Below are positions 38,601 through 46,683 of a stretch of DNA of 64,000 nucleotides, piece after piece. The stretch lies in contig NZ_CH672376.1 of assembly GCF_000153105.1 (NCBI RefSeq), forward strand, positions 3,666,148 to 3,730,147, in the 5' to 3' direction. The notes beneath the pieces are model-generated. The model worked only from the letters and a program-made list of their open reading frames with translations. It had not been told where the DNA came from and did not search any database. The translations under genes and the position numbers were made by a program. The stretch comes from Blastopirellula marina DSM 3645 (lineage in GTDB: Bacteria > Planctomycetota > Planctomycetia > Pirellulales > Pirellulaceae). Position 1 is the first letter of the stretch. Each line of letters opens with the position of its first letter.

Positions 38601-38785
38601 TCTTGATCCCGATGGCGGCGTCGCTCGCATTTGGAGTAATGTTTGCGACATTAGTGACGCTCTTCCTAATTCCGTGCGCTCTGCTCGCCGCGAACGACGC
38701 CGGTAAAGCGCTATCGGCGATCAAGCAATGGTACTTCCGACCATTTTTTTCTGATCGTCCTAATGTGGACGAAAGTGCTCAATAG
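35612..38785 (+). CDS. RND efflux pump, HAE/AcrB-like inner-membrane subunit
   Basis: A 1,057-residue proton-driven transporter with the normal twofold RND layout: N-terminal helix (TTNGIAANFLMFAILIGGVY), large periplasmic loop, six helices, second loop and six helices. The TM4 proton-relay motif GIVVDDAIVTGENV is present with both Asp. The second half carries GVAVNDTLVMVDYVN. The absence of a Glu-rich metal-type TM4 places it with hydrophobe/drug exporters (HAE) rather than with the metal pump at 48382. It is likely assembled with the adaptor at 34358 and the lipoprotein at 32395. Confidence 0.95.
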   Translation: MIRWFTTNGIAANFLMFAILIGGVYTALYKIPLEVSPERSFESVFVNMTYRGGTAKDVERAILIPIEESLEGVEGIRDIISEGRQGQGRIMIDAEPGTDLRALMDDISSRINTITSFPDETERPEISIPDSSNWWEVLSIAVTGHLSPHELREVARKVEEDVIALPGISRAQVQGDRDYEISVEVDTEKLLAYGLSLQDLSEAIQQFSVDLPAGSIESPSGTFIIRTRGQAYSEQEFGNTPILAGNGADVLLGEVATINDGFEEGEKIVEFNGRPALFVEVMRTGKENAIDISDKVHQYVSNARSRFPEGIELFIWDDESVEIRGRLSTLVTSMAQGSLLVMLLLGLFLRPGLAFWIVAGIPVGFAGGVILMPWFGVTANVMSLFGFIIVVGIVVDDAIVTGENVYLKMQEGLSPLEAAVEGTQEVATPVTFGALTTMVAFVPLMFFEGSWGDFASQVPPVVAPVLLFSLIESKLILPAHLKHLRPVPRNNPITRLQTSIANSLESFIERVYQPSLEFSVRHRGSVLAAFVSAILLMAGYCLSGRMEFVAYPTVEKQRISAELDMPDDTSLETTARYMQRIETALLQVQKEYIDPESGESLVLNISKIVGAARIHRDFEKSRGAISFEVLAPSLRSATGPKNSDLAARWSELIGPIPEATEFRIRSDSSINRDRNVDNENLNIELRGPMSPEKALVARQIKSLLEEYKAFSSAWANINYGQDELELRLKPHAAELDVTQQLLAQQIRQSFFGEEAQRVQRGTDDIRVMVRLPRAQREALHTLDRMQIRTPRGASVPLATVAEIVFTQAPSSVTRKNGAEILRCGAQPVDDTVDILGISQELSPKIEELCQPHNLSFEYVGYVAEAEDAQRKTILGSCILAFVLYGLLAVALKSLGQPFFVLMAIPFAIIGALLGHIAMDITPSYLSIFGMLALAGVAVNDTLVMVDYVNHRLAAGATLHEAALQAGARRFRPIMLTSVTTFVGLVPLLMDKSLQAQFLIPMAASLAFGVMFATLVTLFLIPCALLAANDAGKALSAIKQWYFRPFFSDRPNVDESAQ

Positions 38786-38844
38786 TTCGTCGGAGTCGGT
38801 GCTCGCTGCGCTAGTCCGCCCCATTCACAATTGCGATGCATTAC

Positions 38845-38857
38845 GCAAATCTTTTGC
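38845..38857. promoter_or_regulatory. GCAAA-TCT-TTTGC dyad, possible Fur-family operator
   Basis: A perfect 13-bp dyad in an A/T-rich patch 80-95 bp before the His/Cys-rich gene at 38940. The half site GCAAAT/TTTGC resembles operators of Fur/Zur-type regulators in some bacteria. No such regulator is encoded in the window. The match is short, so this is a suggestion only. Confidence 0.3.
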
Positions 38858-38939
38858 AAATAACGCATGAAGTCAATTGACGTGCGGGAAGCCTTGGTCA
38901 AAATGAAAGGGCTGACTCCTTTCTCGACCGAAATTGACC

Positions 38940-39341
38940 ATGCCGCAGCGGATTCGCCAAATTGCAGCTATGTTCCAGGTCATCGCTCTGCTGTTAGCAG
39001 GGGGATTCGCGGAAGGACTGCACGTATTGCCGGGACTGGGCCACGGCGGGCATGGTTGTTGCGATCACCATGAGGCGCAACATCGCTGTGACCACCATGA
39101 CCATAAGGACCTGTCGCATGCGATCGCTTCAGAAGAGCATGGAGCGAAGTCCGAACTTGTCGCCTTGCATGAATGCGCGATTTGCAAGCTGCTCGCATCT
39201 TGGCGACGGGTCGACCTGACGGCGCCGCTTAAAGTTGACGCATCCCCGGAGTCGGCGGCATGCATCCCATGTGAGTTACAGCAACTGCATTGCGTCTCTA
39301 CCCATTGCGCAAAATCTCGCGGTCCGCCAGCGTTGCTCTAG
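38940..39341 (+). CDS. His/Cys-rich exported protein, putative metal binding
   Basis: A 133-residue protein from the ATG at 38940 (an in-frame TTG lies 6 bp upstream). The hydrophobic N-terminal part (AAMFQVIALLLAGGFAEGLH) acts as export signal or anchor. Then come dense His/Cys clusters: GHGGHGCCDHHEAQHRCDHH, DHKDLSH, LHECAICKLLA and SAACIPCELQQLHCVSTHC. This recalls small DUF2946-like envelope proteins near copper or zinc genes. I infer binding of a soft or borderline metal outside the membrane; which metal is unknown. It is the first gene of the plus-strand cluster that runs to 46043, 120 bp before the DUF58 gene. Confidence 0.7.
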   Translation: MPQRIRQIAAMFQVIALLLAGGFAEGLHVLPGLGHGGHGCCDHHEAQHRCDHHDHKDLSHAIASEEHGAKSELVALHECAICKLLASWRRVDLTAPLKVDASPESAACIPCELQQLHCVSTHCAKSRGPPALL

Positions 39342-39464
39342 ACGATTCTGCGTCGTTTCGCAGTGGAATTCTGCCCCTGCCATATCAGATACTACGTCCC
39401 TTACCTAACCGGTGTGCGGCTCCACGTATTTCCGTCGATGTGAATCGCAGCGGCGGATGCGGTG

Positions 39465-40724
39465 ATGCTGCGCCGATTGAAAAAGATGAGCATTAAATCC
39501 ATCTGGTTGTCGCGTAACGTTCTCACGCGGGACTACACGCCGTGGGCCAATCGCTACGTCTATTGGCTCAAGACCCCGTTTGGCGCCCTGGTCGCAGCAG
39601 CGGTTTGCGCGCTGTTGATCGGCTGGTTTGTTTCACCGCAAGGTTATGCGATCGTCGTCGCGATCGCTGCGGTACTCGCGATTGGGATCGCTTGGCCCTG
39701 GATCGGCCTGCGCGGCGTTGCTTGTCAGCTCCGGTTTTCAAAGCCGCGATGCGAAGAGGGAGCCAACGTCACCGTCGAAGTGGAAATCGTCAATCACTGG
39801 CCATTTCCGGTCTGGGGACTGGCGGTTGAACGCGGCTTTTTTGTGAACGATGCGGCGGGAAATCCGGCCGTCGTTTCCCTGGCGCGGATTCCCGGCTGGT
39901 CGACATGTCGATTTACGTTTCCCTTTCAACCAGAACGACGAGGGGCTTATCCCGAGATCTCGCCGCAGATCACGACCGAGTTTCCCTTTGGCTTGTGGAA
40001 GGCTCTTCGGTCCTGCAACGTCCGTCAGACGTTGATCGTTTGGCCGCGGATCTTTCCTCTTGCGTCTTTGCCGCTCCCTGCGGGTACCGCTAGGTCTCTC
40101 TTTTGCCCCAGCGATCAACGCACCGGGGATGAGGGCGAACGAATCGGCGCTCGTCCCTATCGCCAAGGAGATTCTCTTCGCAACGTCCATTGGGCGCAGA
40201 CGGCTCGTTGCGACCGGATGATCGTGTGCGAACGACAAGGCGCCGCGCAGACGGACGTTCGCATTGTTATCGATTGCCGAGCCGCAACTCATCGCGGTCA
40301 GGGAACGGATGCGACGATCGAGTGGGCGCTGCGCATCGGCGGTAGCGTCGCCGTCGCGCTGTTCCAGCAAAATGTGCGCGTCTCACTGGAACTGGAAAAC
40401 CAAATCTTCGCGCTCGACGCCAATCTGGCCAGCTGGCGAAAAATGTATGACGCGATGGCCAGGTTCGCTCTTTCAAATTCCACACGCGCCCCAACTCGCC
40501 GGAGAGATGGCGTGGTGATCGCCGTACGGACCAATCTCGCCGAGCCGCTGGTCGGCGAATCACGAGCCATCGTGTTAAACGTCGCAACTGATGACTCCAA
40601 GAAGTTGGCCGCGTCTCGACGTGCGGGTTCGCCATGGATAGCGATTGATTCGCTGCCGGCAGCCGCTGCAGAATTGCAAAACGGCTGGAGAAAACAGCGC
40701 AAGGAGGCTTGGCGCCATGTCTGA
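39465..40724 (+). CDS. DUF58-domain membrane protein
   Basis: A protein of about 419 residues (another start is the ATG at 39486). Two close N-terminal membrane helices (FGALVAAAVCALLIGWFV and YAIVVAIAAVLAIGIAWPWI) precede a beta-rich region. The DUF58 core then appears with RTGDEGERIGARPYRQGDSL and RNVHWAQTARCDRMIVCERQ. The C-terminal part resembles a von Willebrand A-like fold (VRIVIDCRAAT). DUF58 proteins almost always occur with MoxR ATPases and are thought to work in assembly or activation of envelope complexes. It overlaps the next gene by 8 bp. Confidence 0.9.
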   Translation: MLRRLKKMSIKSIWLSRNVLTRDYTPWANRYVYWLKTPFGALVAAAVCALLIGWFVSPQGYAIVVAIAAVLAIGIAWPWIGLRGVACQLRFSKPRCEEGANVTVEVEIVNHWPFPVWGLAVERGFFVNDAAGNPAVVSLARIPGWSTCRFTFPFQPERRGAYPEISPQITTEFPFGLWKALRSCNVRQTLIVWPRIFPLASLPLPAGTARSLFCPSDQRTGDEGERIGARPYRQGDSLRNVHWAQTARCDRMIVCERQGAAQTDVRIVIDCRAATHRGQGTDATIEWALRIGGSVAVALFQQNVRVSLELENQIFALDANLASWRKMYDAMARFALSNSTRAPTRRRDGVVIAVRTNLAEPLVGESRAIVLNVATDDSKKLAASRRAGSPWIAIDSLPAAAAELQNGWRKQRKEAWRHV

Positions 40725-43011
40725 ACGATTTTTGGAACGACTCAATTGGATTCTCGTTGCGCTCGCCGTTTTAGCGCTGCAATTGTCTTTAAATCGCGGC
40801 GGCGTTGGCGCGTGGTGGAGTTGGGGGGAGATCCTGGCGGTCTTCGCTACTTCTCTCCTCGCGGTTCGCCCTTGGCGACAAGCGGAAGTTGTGACGAAGG
40901 GAAATCCGCCGGGGAGCGTCATCATCCTGTTGCTGACGATGGCCATGGCGCATGTCGTCGTGGAAGTTATCTTCAGCTACGTTGCGCCCCAACTTGGCCA
41001 GACCTTCGAACTGCAGACCGCTTTGGCGCTGCGAAACCTGATGATCGCCGCTGCGGCGTGTTCTCGATTCCCTTCACTACTCCGGCTGTCCTCCGGTCTC
41101 AGTCTTACGCTTACCTGCTTCGCATTCATCTTAGAGATCCATGCGTCGATCACCGCGGTTGTCGCAATTTACGCGATGATCGGACTCTGGTGGTTGATTG
41201 GCAATTATTGGGATCGCATTCAAGGCAGGTTTCCCGAAGGAACCGAGAGCAGCGTCCCCAAAAATGCAGGCGTTATCGCAACCGGCGCGGCGCTGCTGCT
41301 GGGAACCGGAATGTTGTTGTTGATCGGCGGCGAACATGCGACTACCGCGTTATCCGGCTTTATGCCGAGCTCAGGCGGCAACCAGTTCGATAGCGCAGCG
41401 GCGAACTCCGGCATTGGTGATGGTGACGATCTGGTCGATGGGACCGAAGATGCGATGAGCTTTGGGCCAACGGAAAGCGAGGTCTTCCTTGAATCGCAGA
41501 TGCCCAGTCTGTATGACGTTTTCAACGACACCTACGACGCTCCCGTCAAACGCAAGCAGACAAGCGAGCGTCAACGATCAATAGCGCTGGCGCCTGACAA
41601 ACTGCAACATCGGCATCAAAAAGTGGCCCATAGTGAGCAGTCAGGTCGCCAGTTTAGCCTCCTGCGTAAGCAGTCGACGACGAAGAAGAAAAGCCTGCAG
41701 GATCGTACGTCTCACGCACTGCTGTATGTCAAAGGCCGAACTCCGCTACATCTGCGCACCAATGTCTACGATCGGCTGGAACAAAACGAGCTGATCGAAG
41801 CCGAGGCGTCTCCCCCCGCAAGCTTCGTCATCTCGCATGAGAATGGAAAACCTTGGCTTGAGATCCCCTGTCTGGTGAATGACTCCGATATCGACTACGT
41901 CGAGGAACACCTGCTGAAGTTCATCAATCTCAAGTCTTCGCGTGTCCCGACTCCTGGCCATTTGTCGCAGCTGCATATCCCAGACGTGGATCGCGCTGAT
42001 CTTTTTCGTTGGACAAAGGACGGCGTGCTACGATTGGACGCCGACCGCATTCCACCGACCACCGTGATGCGTCAACGATTCTTTTTGATCGGCGACGAGC
42101 GTCTTCAAAGTGAGCGATATCGCAATAAGTTCGTGGGCGCCAACACGCCAATCGCCGCTGCAGATTCGTCGCCTGATTTGCGCGAGCTCGCCCAGGCATG
42201 GACGATTGAAGCACAGCCCGGCTGGGACACGATTACGGCGATATCCGACCATCTGCGCCACGACTATCGACTGGATCGAAACGCGCCGATTTCTCCAACA
42301 ACGATTGGGCCGATCGAAGAGTTTCTTTTCAACGCGAAGCAGGGTCCTGACTATTTGTTCGCGACATCCGCCGCATTATTGCTTCGGGAGCTGGGATATC
42401 AGACACGAATTGTTCGCGGATTCTATGCGTCGCCCGATCGATTTGATTCTCACAGTGAACAGACGCCGATCTATCCTGACGACGCCCATTTTTGGCTGGA
42501 GGTCTCGGACGGCGTGAATTGGCACGCGGTGGAGCCGACGCCGGGATACGAACGTCTCGGGCCGCCGAAAGACCTAAAGACCCGCTTGGCCGAATTTGTC
42601 TGGACGATCCTTCAATGGAGTTGGGGTCGCAAGTGGTTCTTCCTATTGCTCTTCACCCTGGCAATCACGATCTGGCTATTGCGCATCGTGATTTTGGATA
42701 CGGCGGCGCGGTTGGCAAATTGCTGGGCTGTCCCCATCGATCATCGTCGACGCGTGTTGCGTACGCTGCAGATCATTCAGCTACGCGAGCGATTCTCTCA
42801 GGTTCGACGACCGAAAGGGGTGACCATCCAAGCTTGGCTTTCTCGCAAAGTCGTCGCCGCAGAAGAGGAGACGCAGCAGATTCAATCGATCTCCCTTTGT
42901 GGTTGGGCCTTGTATGGGGGAACCGCCAAGTGCCCGGTGCCGGCGGCCGAAATTGAAACGCTTCGCTACTTCACACTCGAACTAAGTCGCCGTCCACTTA
43001 CACGACGCTAA
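40717..43011 (+). CDS. Transglutaminase-like membrane protein lacking the catalytic Cys
   Basis: A 764-residue protein of TgpA-like layout. The start at 40717 has AAGGAGG 10 nt upstream. An N-terminal bundle of membrane helices (to about residue 215) is followed by a long extracytoplasmic region, the transglutaminase-like domain (about 490-620), one more helix (FFLLLFTLAITIWLLRIVIL) and a cytosolic tail. In active members the motif is G-x-C-x-x-F-A. Here it reads GPDYLFA, with Asp545 in the Cys position. His591 (DAHFWLEV) and the acidic Glu606 (VEPTPGY) are kept. It should therefore be non-catalytic, or use different chemistry. It sits between DUF58 and MoxR, a conserved trio. Confidence 0.88.
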   Translation: MSERFLERLNWILVALAVLALQLSLNRGGVGAWWSWGEILAVFATSLLAVRPWRQAEVVTKGNPPGSVIILLLTMAMAHVVVEVIFSYVAPQLGQTFELQTALALRNLMIAAAACSRFPSLLRLSSGLSLTLTCFAFILEIHASITAVVAIYAMIGLWWLIGNYWDRIQGRFPEGTESSVPKNAGVIATGAALLLGTGMLLLIGGEHATTALSGFMPSSGGNQFDSAAANSGIGDGDDLVDGTEDAMSFGPTESEVFLESQMPSLYDVFNDTYDAPVKRKQTSERQRSIALAPDKLQHRHQKVAHSEQSGRQFSLLRKQSTTKKKSLQDRTSHALLYVKGRTPLHLRTNVYDRLEQNELIEAEASPPASFVISHENGKPWLEIPCLVNDSDIDYVEEHLLKFINLKSSRVPTPGHLSQLHIPDVDRADLFRWTKDGVLRLDADRIPPTTVMRQRFFLIGDERLQSERYRNKFVGANTPIAAADSSPDLRELAQAWTIEAQPGWDTITAISDHLRHDYRLDRNAPISPTTIGPIEEFLFNAKQGPDYLFATSAALLLRELGYQTRIVRGFYASPDRFDSHSEQTPIYPDDAHFWLEVSDGVNWHAVEPTPGYERLGPPKDLKTRLAEFVWTILQWSWGRKWFFLLLFTLAITIWLLRIVILDTAARLANCWAVPIDHRRRVLRTLQIIQLRERFSQVRRPKGVTIQAWLSRKVVAAEEETQQIQSISLCGWALYGGTAKCPVPAAEIETLRYFTLELSRRPLTRR

Positions 43012-43029
43012 CAAGCGGAAACTATCAAC

Positions 43030-44013
43030 ATGACGAATAGCCCTGTTGCATCGCCAGCACAAACAGCTCACTCGACCGGTTCGATCTGCGAATTTCAACC
43101 GGTCATTGACGAACTACGTCGCGCGCTAAATTCAACGCTCAAAGGCAAAAGTGAAGCGGTCGAACTAGTCATCGCTTGCCTCCTAGCCAGAGGGCATCTC
43201 TTACTCGAGGACTTGCCGGGGCTGGGTAAAACGACGCTCGCCAAAGCGTTGGCGATGTCGGTCGGCGGTCGTTTCGCACGGGTTCAATGTACGCCTGACT
43301 TGCTGCCGACCGACGTAACTGGATTCAGTATTTTCAACCAGAAGACGCGGGAATTTGAGTTTATTGAAGGTCCTGTATTCTCCGAGGTCCTCCTCGCCGA
43401 CGAGATCAATCGCGCGACTCCGCGAACACAAAGCTCATTGTTCGAAGCGATGGCCGAGCGTCAGGTCACGATCGACAAAATGACGCATCGACTGACCCCT
43501 TCGTTCTTTGTGATCGCGACGCAAAATCCTGTCGATAGTCATGGAGCTTATCCGCTGCCTGAGGCGCAGCTCGATCGATTTGCGATGAAACTCACCTTCG
43601 GCTATCCCGACCGTGCGAGCGAACTAGAGATGCTCGCCGAAAATATCGGCGCGGCGGATCGCGATCGATCTCCGTTGCCGGCGATCTTGACGCCGAATTC
43701 TCTGCAGCACCTCCAGGATCATGTCGCAGGCGTTCATATCCAAGAGAGCGTGCTTCGTTATCTCGTCGACTTGGGGACCGCAACGCGACATCATCGCGAT
43801 GTCACCTTAGGACTTAGTCCACGCGGTCTGCTGACCTGGCAACGCGTCGCCCAAGCTCGAGCGCATCTTCGCGGACGCGACTTTGTGACGCCGGACGATA
43901 TCCAAGATGTCGCCGCTCCGGTGCTGCAAGTCCGCCTCTCAGGCGACTTTGAAAGTCCGCAGACGATCATCGAGACGGTATTAAACGATGTCGAAGTTCC
44001 GGTCTGCAGCTAA
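43030..44013 (+). CDS. MoxR-family AAA+ ATPase
   Basis: A 327-residue ATPase with Walker A LEDLPGLGKTTLAKALA (about residues 58-74), Walker B VLLADEINRATPRTQSSLFE, sensor segment FFVIATQNPVDSHGAYPLPE and a C-terminal lid (SPRGLLTWQRVAQARAHLRG). MoxR proteins act as chaperones that help mature metal-containing or envelope complexes, usually with DUF58 and VWA or transglutaminase-like partners, as here. It lies 18 bp after the transglutaminase-like gene and 18 bp before the lipoprotein gene start, so it is inside one transcription unit. Confidence 0.95.
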   Translation: MTNSPVASPAQTAHSTGSICEFQPVIDELRRALNSTLKGKSEAVELVIACLLARGHLLLEDLPGLGKTTLAKALAMSVGGRFARVQCTPDLLPTDVTGFSIFNQKTREFEFIEGPVFSEVLLADEINRATPRTQSSLFEAMAERQVTIDKMTHRLTPSFFVIATQNPVDSHGAYPLPEAQLDRFAMKLTFGYPDRASELEMLAENIGAADRDRSPLPAILTPNSLQHLQDHVAGVHIQESVLRYLVDLGTATRHHRDVTLGLSPRGLLTWQRVAQARAHLRGRDFVTPDDIQDVAAPVLQVRLSGDFESPQTIIETVLNDVEVPVCS

Positions 44014-44031
44014 AAAAAAGGAATGAATGCA

Positions 44032-44517
44032 ATGAGTGACTCATCGATGACTTTACGACGACTGCTTGCCGCCATTGGATTGGTCACCCTGTTAGGCTGC
44101 TTATCCGCATCGGACGAACATGCTGAACATCACGATCCGCCTCATCGTCCGGCTGATTTTGTTGCGGCGGTCGAGCGACTGCAAGTCATTCAAACCGCAA
44201 GTTCCACCAGCGAGGAGATTCCATCCCCGCATCCAGACGGCGATCTGCAACTGGAAGCAGCCGATCTGCTCCGCTGGTTGCCTGAGCTTGCGGCCGAGTC
44301 CGACCTTTCACGCGAAGACTGGAATCAAATGTACCAGTCGACCGCAATGATCCGGCGGCAAGCCGCTCAGGTTTCGTTGACCGAACTTTCGCAAGCATTA
44401 GCAAGCGTTTTGCCAGAGCTGGACCGTTGCGCAAATTCGATCCGCAGCCAGCGTCTGGCGCTGCAACCGTTAGACGCTTCTGAGTCGAACTTACTAGAAG
44501 AGGATAACCAGTCATGA
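44032..44517 (+). CDS. His-rich lipoprotein
   Basis: A 161-residue protein. The start at 44032 has AAAAGGA about 9 nt upstream; the ATG at 44023 has no room for a ribosome site. It has a lipoprotein signal with lipobox LLGC near residue 23 (LAAIGLVTLLGCLSASDEH). The mature N-terminus has a His cluster, DEHAEHHDPPHRPADF, and the rest is mostly helical. I do not know a function. The His cluster and the coupling to the permease gene (ATGA overlap at 44514-44517) suggest a periplasmic metal-handling partner of that permease. Confidence 0.75.
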   Translation: MSDSSMTLRRLLAAIGLVTLLGCLSASDEHAEHHDPPHRPADFVAAVERLQVIQTASSTSEEIPSPHPDGDLQLEAADLLRWLPELAAESDLSREDWNQMYQSTAMIRRQAAQVSLTELSQALASVLPELDRCANSIRSQRLALQPLDASESNLLEEDNQS

Positions 44518-46043
44518 TCGAAACGCTATTTTGGGGCGCTCTCTTACGTTTTAGCCAGGCGGCGGTCGCTGCGATTCCCACGATTATGATCGGCATCCTA
44601 GTCGCGGCGATTTTTCGCGTCTGGTTGGGCGCAACCGGCACGCGCAAGCTGTTCGGCGATTCGGGGATCAAGTCTTTGTTTTACGCCTGGCTCATTGGCA
44701 TGCTGTTACCGGTTTGTTCTCTCGGCGTGATTCCGATCGCTATGGAATTGCGTCGCGCCAAACTTTCTGGCGGTACGATTCTAGCGTTCGCGCTAACGGC
44801 GCCGTTGTTCAATCCGATTTCCGTCCTTTACGGACTGACGTTATCGGATCCTGTGGTCATCATTACCTTTTCGTTTTGCTCATTGATCATCGTTACTGGT
44901 TGTGGACTCCTGTGGGATTGGTGCTTTCGCGTCGCTCCTCAAACCTTCACCTCTGATCCGCCAATCGTGCCGGAAGGATGGCGCCGGTTGTTGGCCACCG
45001 CACTATTCGGGCTCCGCGAGATGACCGGACCGTCGATGGGCTACATTCTCCTCGGTCTTTTGGGAGTCGCTGCGCTCAGCATTGCGCTTCCCTACGCCAG
45101 CCTTCAGCAATCGGCCGAGCACGATGACCCCACGGCGATCTTGTTTATGACGGCGATCGCGATTCCCGCCTATGCGACGCCGATGGTCGCGATGGTGCAA
45201 TTGGCTTCGATGTTCGCCCATGGAAATTCGGCAGGCGCCGCTTTCGTGCTCCTTGCACTGGGCGCCGGCGCCAACATGGGACTCATCGGCTGGATGATGC
45301 GTTCCTATGGGCTCGGCAGAACTGTCGCTTGGTTCGGAATATTGATCGGCGTCGTCGTCGGGCTTTCGTATGCGGTAGATGGTCCCCTTTATCCGCAAGG
45401 AGTCGAACCGGCTGGCCATACGCATGCGTTTGACGGCTACTGCTCTCCATTTAACGCAAATACGCCCAACCCGATGCAATCGGCCTGGATCGAATTATCA
45501 AAAAAGGTCGCTCCGCACGAGCAGGTTGGCGTAGCCATGTTCGCGTTCGCAATGATCTGCGCCATTGGCCTTCGTCTCGCAGATCCCCAGCGACAATGCG
45601 AAGCCTGGCTACAGACCACACCGCCTGCAGCCAAATCGTTGGATCGTACGATCCCCGGTCCCGTGCTCGGCGTGATTTCTTTGGTCGGCTTGGTGGCCGT
45701 CAGTGTCTCTGGTTGCTATCTCTACTATCCCCCTCCCCACGAGATCTTTGAAGAAATGCGCGCAATCAACGCCGAGGTCATCTATGGATCGCGGACGGGC
45801 CGCTGGGAAGTGGCGCAGCATTGGATACCAATCTTTGACGACTGGAGTCGCAAGCTAGAAGTGAGCCAGTTCCTGCGCAGCGGCGAAGTCGCGCCTTACC
45901 ATCAATACAAAGGACTCGTCTTTCGCGAATATCTTGAGCGTCTCGAACACGCCGTCGAGGATCAAGAGACGGACAAGGCGAAAGATTTAGCAGGGAAAGT
46001 CAGTCATGCCTATACAAGACTACGCGAGTCGTATCAGCAATAA
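44514..46043 (+). CDS. UPF0718/YraQ-type permease with C-terminal extension
   Basis: A 509-residue inner-membrane protein with about eight to ten helices (AVAAIPTIMIGILVAAIFRV, FYAWLIGMLLPVCSLGVIPI). The conserved LPVCSLGVIPIAMELRR, ALTAPLFNPISVLYG and AIPAYATPMVAMVQ segments are typical of this permease family (related to ArsP). The Cys in LPVCSLG is notable because ArsP-like members use Cys to bind their substrate. After the last helix (SLVGLVAVSVSGCYLYYPPP) comes a hydrophilic tail of about 100 residues (HEIFEEMRAINAEVIYGSRT onward) not needed for transport. It is coupled to the His-rich lipoprotein by a 4-bp overlap. Metal or metalloid export is inferred. Confidence 0.85.
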   Translation: MIETLFWGALLRFSQAAVAAIPTIMIGILVAAIFRVWLGATGTRKLFGDSGIKSLFYAWLIGMLLPVCSLGVIPIAMELRRAKLSGGTILAFALTAPLFNPISVLYGLTLSDPVVIITFSFCSLIIVTGCGLLWDWCFRVAPQTFTSDPPIVPEGWRRLLATALFGLREMTGPSMGYILLGLLGVAALSIALPYASLQQSAEHDDPTAILFMTAIAIPAYATPMVAMVQLASMFAHGNSAGAAFVLLALGAGANMGLIGWMMRSYGLGRTVAWFGILIGVVVGLSYAVDGPLYPQGVEPAGHTHAFDGYCSPFNANTPNPMQSAWIELSKKVAPHEQVGVAMFAFAMICAIGLRLADPQRQCEAWLQTTPPAAKSLDRTIPGPVLGVISLVGLVAVSVSGCYLYYPPPHEIFEEMRAINAEVIYGSRTGRWEVAQHWIPIFDDWSRKLEVSQFLRSGEVAPYHQYKGLVFREYLERLEHAVEDQETDKAKDLAGKVSHAYTRLRESYQQ

Positions 46044-46106
46044 CTTGCCCCCTCATCGAACGCCGACACGGTGAAAACGACGGCGGCCAGCGAGCGTCCT
46101 TGGTCG

Positions 46107-46683
46107 CTATCCGCTGCTTTCTCGGATCAGATCCATCAATACGCGAATGACTTTCGTGGCTTGTCGCCCTTTTTTTCTCCGAAAGACCACGTAGGCCTGC
46201 CCCAACGAGTGCGAGAGGGAGCGTTTTTCTAACTGATACGTAAACGGGCCTTCGATCGCTTGTCTGGCCACGATTCCGACACCGAGTCCAGCATGGACGC
46301 AAGAGATCGTGAAGGTGCTATTATCGGTTTCGGCGGCGAATTGCAGATTTCCCAATAAATCCAAACGATGCAGCGCCTGCTCGAAAAGGCCCCTTCCTGA
46401 CGTTCCGCGATGACCGACGACGATTGAAAACTTGATCAACTCATTTAACTCTAACAACTTTCTTTTCTTCAGCGGATGGCCGGTCGGGAAGATCGCGAGG
46501 TAACCGTTCGCATAGGCCTGCTCGCAGGAAACAGGCGTATCACGCTGCTCTACACCTCTTTCTAGAGTCAGCGCAAGGTCGGCCGTCCCTTCGGAGATCA
46601 TCCGTACGGCCGTGTCGTCATCCCCATGTAAGTCGCTAGTAGCGTTTGCTTCTTCGACCTTACTTCCGGAAAGACAAATTCGC
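46107..46683 (-). pseudogene. LysR-family regulator lacking its DNA-binding domain
   Basis: About 190 codons encode most of a LysR substrate-binding domain (DDDTAVRMISEGTADLALTL, NGYLAIFPTGHPLKKRKL, HAGLGVGIVARQAIEG). The winged-helix part and linker are absent. The frame runs upstream into the last codons of the efflux gene (stop at 46684), where the first residues have no LysR character. This looks like a 5'-deleted gene joined to the end of the metal-efflux operon. It might still be translated with the operon but could not bind DNA. Confidence 0.82.
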
